From UBA1563 sp041667115 (GTDB lineage Bacteria; Bacteroidota; Ignavibacteria; Ignavibacteriales; Ignavibacteriaceae), in NCBI GenBank assembly GCA_041667115.1, contig JBAYFO010000050.1:1-26965 (forward strand): DNA of 26,965 bases, in the 5' to 3' direction. Made by a program: the position numbers and the translations under genes. Positions 7,603-14,849 of the stretch are shown in pieces. The notes under the pieces were generated by a model. It was not told the origin of the DNA, made no database searches, and saw only the letters and a program-made list of their open reading frames with translations. Positions within the stretch are counted from its first letter, which is position 1; each line of letters opens with the position of its first letter.

Positions 7603-9075
7603 TTTAACCGAAATCTCAAACTTGCATCCGCCTTCCGGTAAATTTTCCACATCAAGCTGCCAGCCGCAACGTTTAGATATTTCATTGGCAATATAACATC
7701 CATACCCAATGGTTGGAACATCGGAATTTTTTGTTGAGATATTTTCGTGGAAAAGATATTTTATTCCATCTTCTTCAACGCTTAAGAGTTCGGGAGAAAT
7801 TCCTTTACCGTTATCGGAAACCGAAACAGTTGATGTTTTATTTTCAGGATCATACTTCGTTGCTATAGTAATTTGCAGATTCTGTTCGCCGCCATGGTCA
7901 ATACTATTTTGAATAAGCGGTTCAATAATTTCCCATGCAACAAATTCGTTTACGGGAACGGTCGGGAGGTTCTCGTCAAGGACTAAATTAATAGTAAACG
8001 CATTTGTCTTTTTCGCAATTCTAAAAAAGATATTTTTCACCAAAAAGTTAATAACTTCGTTTAGGTTCGTCTGAAACAGTTGGTTGCGGATTGTCTGGAT
8101 CGGCGGATCGTACCACTTCATATCATAAATCACGCGGGAAATAAAGTTTGAATATTTTGCAACACGGTATTTAATTTCATCGATATTTTCAGAATCGAGT
8201 TTGCGCAAATCTTCTTTAATGAATCCCATAATTTTTTCGGCTTTATGGTGCGTGTGATAAATTCTCTTGGTGAAGACCAGTTCTTTCTGATAATTAATCT
8301 GTTTCATTAAATTTTCTTCATGCTCAACAAATAAAAGTTTTTGAGCTTCATCCCGTTCTTTTACCGTGTAGGTTGAAATAAAGTACATCGCCAGCAGTCC
8401 GAGTAAAATAAGCGAAAGATAAATAACCGAAGTTTCATCATAGCCGGAAATAATTTGATCGGTGATAAATGAAAAGTCGGGAGAGTTTTTCATATAGAGA
8501 GCGCCAACCACTTCTCCCCTTATCACGAAAGGCACAAAAATATTGTAGGATGTTTTATTTGTTAAAATAGTATGGATTTGTTCGTTCGATTCAACCATAT
8601 TTTTGATGGGCATAAAAAGTGCGATCGCTTTTGTGTACGACTTTTTCGTGGCGGGTACCGATAAATCATCTCTTACCAAAAAAGCATAGAGCACCTTACC
8701 ATCATCTATGGCAACCACACTATCGCCTTTGTTCACAAATATGCAAAGCTCTTCAATGTTATGTTGAAGGATTTGCTGACTGAAAATAATATCGAACGAT
8801 TGGGTAATTCTTCTCGACTCCTCTTCATTTAATGTTTTTTGGGGATTTATTGTTTCAAGTAACAGTTCAAGTGATGTTGTTGTTAAATTGGCGAGCCGCT
8901 CGGCGGAATCTTTTTGGTACCACTCCTGTGTTGAACTTAAAAAATTAGTGATTGAGACTTTATTGATTATTGAAATAATTAATTGAAACGCAAAAATGAC
9001 AATAAACAACACCGTAAGGTGTTTAAACTCAAAATGGTATTCGCGGAATTTTTCTAATAATTTTTTTTGTGCCAT
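7597..9075 (-). CDS. Membrane sensor histidine kinase with periplasmic domain
   Basis: 492 aa. Transmembrane helix 1 is about 20-38 and helix 2 about 216-236, enclosing a ~175-residue extracytoplasmic sensor region. A charged helical linker (240-270) leads to a dimerisation/phosphoacceptor helix, RIYHTHHKAEKIMGFIKEDL; H277 or H274 is the likely phosphorylated residue. The ATP-binding domain has an N box (IEPLIQNSIDHGG, about 384-396), a G1 box (SDNGKGISPE, 420-429) and a G2 box (IGYGCYIANEIS, 456-467). The H box is not of the classical HE(I/L)(R/K)xP form. The gene begins 6 bp after the stop of the solute-binding protein gene, with no clear ribosome site, which suggests coupled translation and a shared sensing job. 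Its stop codon is formed by repeat copy 2, so the 3' end may have been altered by the repeat. Confidence 0.92.
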   Translation of the reverse strand: MAQKKLLEKFREYHFEFKHLTVLFIVIFAFQLIISIINKVSITNFLSSTQEWYQKDSAERLANLTTTSLELLLETINPQKTLNEEESRRITQSFDIIFSQQILQHNIEELCIFVNKGDSVVAIDDGKVLYAFLVRDDLSVPATKKSYTKAIALFMPIKNMVESNEQIHTILTNKTSYNIFVPFVIRGEVVGALYMKNSPDFSFITDQIISGYDETSVIYLSLILLGLLAMYFISTYTVKERDEAQKLLFVEHEENLMKQINYQKELVFTKRIYHTHHKAEKIMGFIKEDLRKLDSENIDEIKYRVAKYSNFISRVIYDMKWYDPPIQTIRNQLFQTNLNEVINFLVKNIFFRIAKKTNAFTINLVLDENLPTVPVNEFVAWEIIEPLIQNSIDHGGEQNLQITIATKYDPENKTSTVSVSDNGKGISPELLSVEEDGIKYLFHENISTKNSDVPTIGYGCYIANEISKRCGWQLDVENLPEGGCKFEISVKN

Positions 9076-9081
9076 AATTTT

Positions 9082-10401
9082 TTAATCTGCCGAATGAACA
9101 ACAATTCCCGCTTTACGAATTTTTTCGTACGCTGTGTGTACTGCCGCATCAACACTACTTTCCTTTTTTAAGGCGGAGTGGATCGCACTTGCAAGCAGAT
9201 CTGAAACGATTGTGTATTTTTCAAAAAACGGGCGATGGATTCCATGTTTCATTAAATTTTTGTAAAAAATTAAATCGGGATTTTTCTCGAAAAACTTTTT
9301 ATCATCATATAAGTAATTAAGAATAGGTAAGTACCCCCCATCCATATACATTAATTTTTGAGATTCCTCGCTGGTGAAGAAGTTAATGAATTTTATCGAC
9401 TCAGTAACATTTGTTGAATATTTGGAGACCATCAAATTCCACCCGCCAAAAACAGAAGCCGGTGTTTCACCGGTAAAATGGGGTGTCGGAGCGCGTTGCA
9501 GGTTTTTCAATATTGTTGAGTATTCCGGGCTTGTTTCTCTTTCCTTCATACTGGACCACCCCCGCACAGAAAAACCTCCGGATTTAAGAAAGTAGTCCGT
9601 ACTTTCATTTTCTTTCAACTCAATTACTTTTTCAGGAGAAACATTATCCCGATATATCATATTTACCATTTGATTTAAAACTTTCTTAAACCCGGTTTCA
9701 TTTAAATAAAGCGTATCATTTCTGTAAAAGGAACGATGATCGTTAGCCATCATTTCAAAGAAACTGCAGATCAGTCCCTCATAATTATCAGCTTGAAAAA
9801 GATAGAACGGGCTTTTCTTTGTAGCAATCTTTTTTGAGAGCATTGCAAAATCTTCCCAGGTCATTGAAGCATCGATCTTCTTTTTAAGATCTGAATAATT
9901 GGAGAGTTTCCGTAAAATATCTTCGCGGTAGTAAAGATGCGCAATATCAATATAAAGGGGAAACGCCATCAGCGAATCGTTGTAGCTGCAAGTCTCAAGC
10001 GCATTTGGCAGCAACCGCTGTTGATCTTTAATTGAATAATACGGCGTAAGCGATACTGCCCATTTAGCAAATCGGGGCACCCAAATTTGATCTACCGCGA
10101 AGACATCAATGCGGTCGCTTTTGTTACGGAGATAACGGGCAAGTAATTCTTTTCGTTCATTTGTACTGAATTTATCAAAAGAAAGATTGATCGCAACAAC
10201 CTGGATTTGCCCTTCATACTTTTTATTAAACGCATCTATTACTTTCTGATGAGCTTTTGAAATATGATCGACATAATAAATTTTTTTTGCAACCGAATTA
10301 CCAATCAACCCTGAACCGGTTGGAAAGACATAGGTGATCAAAAAAAATGCAGTGATTAGAATTCCGCTAAGAATTACATAAACAGTTTTTTCATATTTCA
10401 T
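9082..10401 (-). CDS. Membrane-anchored extracellular solute-binding protein (family 1-like)
   Basis: 439 aa. An N-terminal hydrophobic helix (about 7-27) has no lipobox cysteine or clear signal-peptidase site and probably anchors the protein in the inner membrane. Residues ~40-430 look like a family-1 (sugar/oligosaccharide) binding protein: KVIDAFNKKYEGQIQVVAINL, DVFAVDQIWVPRFAKW, DSLMAFPLYIDIAHLYYREDIL, TWEDFAMLSKKIA, FGGWNLMVSKYSTN, KFINFFTSEESQKLMY. No ABC permease or ATPase lies nearby. Instead the next gene, 6 bp on, is a histidine kinase. I infer that it presents a sugar to the kinase sensor domain, as XylFII does with LytS and LuxP with LuxQ. A scavenging role with a distant permease is the alternative. 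The ribosome site is weak. Confidence 0.88.
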   Translation of the reverse strand: MKYEKTVYVILSGILITAFFLITYVFPTGSGLIGNSVAKKIYYVDHISKAHQKVIDAFNKKYEGQIQVVAINLSFDKFSTNERKELLARYLRNKSDRIDVFAVDQIWVPRFAKWAVSLTPYYSIKDQQRLLPNALETCSYNDSLMAFPLYIDIAHLYYREDILRKLSNYSDLKKKIDASMTWEDFAMLSKKIATKKSPFYLFQADNYEGLICSFFEMMANDHRSFYRNDTLYLNETGFKKVLNQMVNMIYRDNVSPEKVIELKENESTDYFLKSGGFSVRGWSSMKERETSPEYSTILKNLQRAPTPHFTGETPASVFGGWNLMVSKYSTNVTESIKFINFFTSEESQKLMYMDGGYLPILNYLYDDKKFFEKNPDLIFYKNLMKHGIHRPFFEKYTIVSDLLASAIHSALKKESSVDAAVHTAYEKIRKAGIVVHSAD

Positions 10402-10473
10402 TACATACTGCTTTTACTATTATCAAATTACGTGTGCGTAAATATAAAAGTTCAATCGAGAAGTTTTAAATTA

Positions 10474-12306
10474 CTACGGGATTAATTTTTTCTCCTTCTG
10501 CCAGACGTTCTGCCACTCATAATTCGGCAGCGTGTAAGGGACACCGGTGATCCTTCCGCCAAATCCCATAAAACGATAGACGAACATATTTACTTCTGTT
10601 ACATCAAGATTTTTCAATGTCTCATCAAACAACGAAACACCGAATTTTTGTGCAAGCCTGGCAGTTCCTTTATTAACGTTTTCATACAGATGTTTAGCGA
10701 ACAGGTCTTCTTTCAATTGTTCTTTACTTGTTTGAAAACTTTCTTTAATGGAGTCTTGTGCTTCTTTTTTCCCCAGCAATTTGAAGATTGAATATCCGTT
10801 TTCAACTTTTAGAGGTCCGTACACTTCCCCTTCTTGCATCGATTCTGCAATCTTTCCGATTTCTCCCAACTGAGAAGTATATTGCCAACCGAATTCACCA
10901 TTTTGGACCTGGGTTGATTTCCTTAGATTATATTTTTCCGCTAAAATTTTAAAATCATTTCCCTGACTTATTTCTTTTAAGACCGTCTGGACGGTATCCA
11001 AATTATCCAAAAAGATTTCAAGAAGGTTTACTTTAATGCCTGCAACCTGGTTTCCGGTTTTTTGAAGATAGTATTGATACGCGTCGTCATCTGTTACGCG
11101 TGAAGAATCAACAAAAACTTTTTTCATAAATTGCGCTAAATAATTTTCCCGCCACATCCGGATATCTTTTTTTACTTCAGGAAGGTTTCCCAACCCTCTG
11201 CTTTGAGCTTCACGGGTTATTAATTCGTGTTGGACAAAATCATTCAATTTTTGCTGCAGCGCCGCTATGATATTTTGTTTTGTCACTTTTTTAATAGTAA
11301 AATCTTCAACAAGCAGATAATAGAAAAAATCACTCAAGGTTGGAGGATCCGTTTTCATCATCGCGATCGGTTTAGCTAGTGTTTCATCTCCGTACAACGA
11401 AGAAAGGTAAGCTAAATCAGTTTCAGTAAAATGGAGATTAACCGAATCGGCAGGGTTAGCTTGTCTTCTTTTCTCAAATGATTCAAGCATCTTATCGGGT
11501 AGCCCCCTGACAATATCCGGATTGAAAGGAACTTGTTTGCCCTTAAGAAGTTTGTTAAGAAATTCGCCGCCATATACCCTGCCCCGTCTTGCCCGGATAA
11601 TATTTTTAACATTCTCCGCGATGGAGGGGGATCTATCAACGTTCCCGTCAACTTTATCAACGAGTTTAAAAATAAACCAACCGCTTTTGTTTTTCATCGG
11701 TTTAGAAAAAGTATTTGGTTTCATCCGGTAAAGCGAGTCTTCCATCCACTCTTCATCCATTTTGCCGAAAGTAATCGGAACAGGCTCTCTTTGCAGGGCA
11801 AAGTCAGGGCGCTTTTTCAATAGCGAGTCGAACGGTACACCCTTTGTAAGTTTTTTATACATCGCATAACTTTCGGCAGAATCAATTGCACTAAGGATTA
11901 AAACTTTTAATGTGATCTGCGCTCTAGCTTTTCCCCGGATAAGATCGAGATCAGTAATTTTAAATTTGCTTTCAACTTCCTGCTTGTATAGCGCATCCCG
12001 GAGGAACATTTTTTCAATTGGTTTAAGGAGGTTTTGATAAAGTTTTAATGTATCAAAGTGCATATCCTTTGCTTCTAGCGCCCAAAGTTTTTCGGCGATG
12101 AGTGAAGCGAGAAATTCTTTTTTAAGTGAATCGGAATCCTTGTATGTGGCGCTCGGGTGAGGTAAAAGTTCGTAACGGGTTTTAAACTCATCGGAGGTGA
12201 TCGTCTCATTTCCGATTTTTGCAACCGGCTCATCTTTTTTTTGCGCCTGGCAAAAGTGGGTCTGTAAAACAATTATTAATAAGAATAAGAGAATATTTTT
12301 TTTCAT
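10474..12306 (-). CDS. SurA/PpiC-like periplasmic peptidyl-prolyl isomerase/chaperone
   Basis: 610 aa. The signal peptide ends near FCQAQ (1-22). Then comes a SurA-type N-terminal helical region (VAKIGNETITSDEFKTRYE, SLIAEKLWALEAK). A first, degenerate parvulin-like segment lies at about 130-217 (ITLKVLILS, GKMDEEWMEDSLYRMKPNTFSKPMKNKSGWFIF, written here as separate family marks), and a second at about 425-512 (VNLLEIFLDN, NGEFGW, MQEGEVYGPLKVENGYSIF). Such proteins escort outer-membrane proteins, and T9SS bacteria carry several. Active-site residues of the isomerase are poorly conserved, so chaperone action may dominate. The gene is divergent from recQ and is followed 72 bp later by the solute-binding protein gene on the same strand, so it could be transcribed with the sensing genes, although the functions do not obviously connect. 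Confidence 0.85.
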   Translation of the reverse strand: MKKNILLFLLIIVLQTHFCQAQKKDEPVAKIGNETITSDEFKTRYELLPHPSATYKDSDSLKKEFLASLIAEKLWALEAKDMHFDTLKLYQNLLKPIEKMFLRDALYKQEVESKFKITDLDLIRGKARAQITLKVLILSAIDSAESYAMYKKLTKGVPFDSLLKKRPDFALQREPVPITFGKMDEEWMEDSLYRMKPNTFSKPMKNKSGWFIFKLVDKVDGNVDRSPSIAENVKNIIRARRGRVYGGEFLNKLLKGKQVPFNPDIVRGLPDKMLESFEKRRQANPADSVNLHFTETDLAYLSSLYGDETLAKPIAMMKTDPPTLSDFFYYLLVEDFTIKKVTKQNIIAALQQKLNDFVQHELITREAQSRGLGNLPEVKKDIRMWRENYLAQFMKKVFVDSSRVTDDDAYQYYLQKTGNQVAGIKVNLLEIFLDNLDTVQTVLKEISQGNDFKILAEKYNLRKSTQVQNGEFGWQYTSQLGEIGKIAESMQEGEVYGPLKVENGYSIFKLLGKKEAQDSIKESFQTSKEQLKEDLFAKHLYENVNKGTARLAQKFGVSLFDETLKNLDVTEVNMFVYRFMGFGGRITGVPYTLPNYEWQNVWQKEKKLIP

Positions 12307-12470
12307 TACCGGAGAATCCTGATCAAGTTGTTTGTAAAGAATATTTTTTTACTTGCAATATACAGGTCTACTATAAATTTGAAATGGTAAATTTCAATGG
12401 GCATGCTAAATTTTAAAAACATTATCGCTTTCTACGTATTTTAACAAACCAGGAAATCAACAAAAGGAAA
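12307..12470. promoter_or_regulatory. Divergent promoter region between the SurA-like gene and recQ
   Basis: The 164 bp between oppositely oriented starts must hold both promoters. GTTTGTAAAG near 12330 followed by TTTTACTTGC resembles a Bacteroidota -33 TTTG / -7 TAnnTTTG pair, but with a mismatch and a short spacer. ATGGTAAATTTCAATGGGCAT shows no clear palindrome. I cannot assign exact sites. Confidence 0.35.
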
Positions 12471-14615
12471 ATGAAGACTCCCCTAGAAATATTAAATAAG
12501 CAATTCGGCTTTAAGGAATTCCGTTTTCACCAGCAGCAAATAATCGAATCGGTGCTGGCGAAAAAAGATACCGCCGTGTTAATGCCGACCGGCGGCGGCA
12601 AATCGCTTTGCTATCAAATTCCCGCGTTGCTATTCGACGGATTAACAATCGTTATTTCTCCATTGATAGCGTTGATGAAAGATCAAGTTGACGGACTCAG
12701 ATTAAACGGAGTTGCCGCTTCGTTTCTCAACTCGACTCTTTCCCCGAATGAGCAGACTGAAGTGATAAACGATATCCGCAATCAACAAATAAAACTTCTC
12801 TATATCGCACCGGAAAAAATTTTCATCAATGAACAACAGTTTCTCAATTTCCTTAAACCGTTAAATATTTCCCTCTTCGCCATTGACGAAGCTCATTGTA
12901 TTTCTCATTGGGGACACGATTTCCGCCCTGAGTATTTGCAATTAGCCGTTCTCAAAAAACATTTTCCGGATGTTCCCATCATCGCCTTAACGGCAACCGC
13001 CGATGAACTGACGCGAAAAGATATTCTTGAAAAGTTAAAACTCCACGCACCAAAAGTATTTATCTCAAGTTTTAACCGGGAGAACATTTACTATTATATC
13101 GAGCCGAAGAAGGATTGGTTTCCCTATTTAATAAATTATTTACGAAAGCATAAAGAGGATTCGGGAATTATCTATTGCCTTTCACGAGCGTCAACAGAAT
13201 CACTTGCCGAGGATTTAAGGGAACAAGGCTTTTCTGCCAAGCCGTATCACGCCGGATTGGAAAAGCAGCAACGCGATCTGCATCAAGAGTTGTTCATCAA
13301 AGACAAAGTAAAAATTATTGTCGCGACAATCGCGTTTGGTCTGGGGATCGATAAATCAAACGTCAGGTTTGTCTTTCACGTTGACCTGCCGAAAAATATT
13401 GAAAGTTATTACCAGGAAACCGGCAGAGCCGGACGCGACGGGATACAAAGTGATGCGATTTTATTCTACGGTAGGGGCGATCTTGTGAAACTTAAAAAGT
13501 TTTGTGAGATTGAAAATAACCCGGCACAAAGCAAAATAATGTTGGAGAAGCTAAACAAGATGGCGCGGTTGTGCGAAACACAAACTTGCCGCCGGAAATT
13601 TATGATGAATTATTTCGGAGAAGAGTATCCCAACTATTGCGGAAGCTGCGATGTCTGTTTGAGCAACTACGAAAAATTTGACGGAACGATCGTCGCACAG
13701 AAAGCTCTTTCCGCAGTGGCGCGATTAGATCAAAGATATGGAGTAAATTTTGTGATCGATTTTCTGCGCGGGTCAAAATCGGAAAAGATCATGGAGTGGC
13801 AGATGCAATTAAAAACGTATGGAGTCGGCGCAGACATTGGCAAAGAGGAATGGCGGCAATATCTGCATGACTTGATTGTTTTGGGTTATTTGGATCAAGA
13901 AGAAGGACAATACCCAATTCTGAAATTAACCAACAAGAGTAAGGCTGTTTTAAAAGGGGAAGAAAAGGTTACACTGGTGAAATCCGTTACCCGCAAAGAA
14001 GTTGAAAAGAAAGAGGAACCTCATGAAGTTGATTTACTCTCTTCACTCAAAGCACTTCGTAATCGTTTGGCTGAAGAAGCGCGCGTCCCGGCTTACATTA
14101 TTTTTTCAGATATAACCTTGATAGAATTGGCGACGTATCTTCCGCAAAATTATTCCGAGTTGAAAAAAATCTCAGGCTTCGGCGAAATTAAATTGCAGCG
14201 GTACGGAAAACAGTTTTTAGATGTTGTGTTGATCTATTGCAAGCAGAATAAACTGCAATCACGCATGACAAATAAAACTCCCAAGCGGCAAAGAAAAACC
14301 GGGTCTTCCCGAACGACCGAAAAATCCGACACGAGACTTGAGAGTTTTGAATTATTCAAAAGTGGAAAATCCATCGCCGATATTTCAGTTGTTCGAAATC
14401 TTTCAACCTCTACCATAGAAAACCATTTAGCTTTTTTTGTTGAAGTGGGAAAAATCGATGTAACCGAATTGGTAACGCTGGAAAAAATTGGACTGATTGA
14501 AAAAGCAATTCAACTGCACAGAGATTTACCACTAAGCGAGTTGAAAAAAGTGTTGGGAGAGAATATAAGTTACGGAGAGATTAGAGCAGTGATGAATAAA
14601 TTAGGAATTAGATAG
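12471..14615 (+). CDS. recQ: ATP-dependent DNA helicase RecQ
   Basis: 714 aa. Superfamily 2 helicase core: Walker A TGGGKS (40-45), ISPLIALMKDQV (62-73), DEAH (139-142) with the RecQ aromatic loop HCISHWGHDFRPEY, TATA (174-177), and motif VI QETGRAGRDG (315-324). RecQ C-terminal zinc site: C373, C390, C393, C396. A winged-helix domain (about 405-500) and an HRDC domain (about 518-590) follow. A last helix-turn-helix of the RecQ C-terminal type (about 622-665; TRLESFELFKSGKSIADIS) makes it longer than E. coli RecQ. It acts in recombination and replication-fork repair. AGGA lies close to the ATG. The final codons (LGIR and TAG) lie within the inverted repeat copy 3, so the C-terminus may have been rewritten by that element. 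Confidence 0.97.
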   Translation: MKTPLEILNKQFGFKEFRFHQQQIIESVLAKKDTAVLMPTGGGKSLCYQIPALLFDGLTIVISPLIALMKDQVDGLRLNGVAASFLNSTLSPNEQTEVINDIRNQQIKLLYIAPEKIFINEQQFLNFLKPLNISLFAIDEAHCISHWGHDFRPEYLQLAVLKKHFPDVPIIALTATADELTRKDILEKLKLHAPKVFISSFNRENIYYYIEPKKDWFPYLINYLRKHKEDSGIIYCLSRASTESLAEDLREQGFSAKPYHAGLEKQQRDLHQELFIKDKVKIIVATIAFGLGIDKSNVRFVFHVDLPKNIESYYQETGRAGRDGIQSDAILFYGRGDLVKLKKFCEIENNPAQSKIMLEKLNKMARLCETQTCRRKFMMNYFGEEYPNYCGSCDVCLSNYEKFDGTIVAQKALSAVARLDQRYGVNFVIDFLRGSKSEKIMEWQMQLKTYGVGADIGKEEWRQYLHDLIVLGYLDQEEGQYPILKLTNKSKAVLKGEEKVTLVKSVTRKEVEKKEEPHEVDLLSSLKALRNRLAEEARVPAYIIFSDITLIELATYLPQNYSELKKISGFGEIKLQRYGKQFLDVVLIYCKQNKLQSRMTNKTPKRQRKTGSSRTTEKSDTRLESFELFKSGKSIADISVVRNLSTSTIENHLAFFVEVGKIDVTELVTLEKIGLIEKAIQLHRDLPLSELKKVLGENISYGEIRAVMNKLGIR

Positions 14616-14811
14616 TTAGTAATCCGCCAGAGGCGGACTGCGCAGAATGGCGAGAATATTAAAAATTTAAGAATAACGATTAACGATATTTGATTTTTAA
14701 TGTAACAAAAATCTTCTAACCATGGCAAGCCTTGGCATGCTTCTAAAATCGTTAATCCTTGTTCTGAGATCAATTTTGGCTCTGGCTCTGCCAGTTTACA
14801 AATTAGGAATT
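14598..14811 (+). repeat. Palindromic intergenic repeat, copy 3 (inverted; overlaps recQ end)
   Basis: About 210 bp, the reverse complement of the two copies at 7234-7602. It starts AAATTAGGAATTAGATAG, which encodes recQ's last residues and stop. The stem TCCGCC-AGA-GGCGGA (14623-14637), CTGCGCAG, ATTAACGATA...AATCGTTAAT and the full CATGGCAAGCCTTGGCATG block (about 14720-14738) follow. It ends CTGGCTCTGCCAGTTTACAAATTAGGAATT. An AATTAGGAATT segment thus occurs at both ends. It fills the gap between convergent recQ and the T9SS glycosidase and probably doubles as a bidirectional transcription barrier. A short direct repeat (GACTTTTGAATTTT twice) follows at 14811-14840. Confidence 0.85.
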
Positions 14812-14849
14812 GACTTTTGAATTTTGACTTTTGAATTTTAGCGCACCTC

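Noticed and set aside
7435..7641. A 68-codon plus-strand frame whose first ~45 residues (MISEQGLTILEACQGLPWL...) are nearly identical to a minus-strand frame at 14570-14773.
   Set aside because: The likeness comes from the DNA repeat itself. The frames run antisense into the kinase and recQ genes, have no ribosome site, and copy 1 lacks the start and carries a 20-bp deletion plus a 1-bp loss.
9082..10401. The solute-binding protein as part of an ordinary ABC sugar importer.
   Set aside because: No permease or ATP-binding gene is present on either side, and it is tightly joined to a histidine kinase. The possibility of a distant permease remains.
10474..12306. Treating the 610-aa protein as a lipoprotein because of a cysteine at residue 19.
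   Set aside because: The residues before the cysteine (THF) do not form a lipobox; a standard signal peptide ending at AQ fits better.
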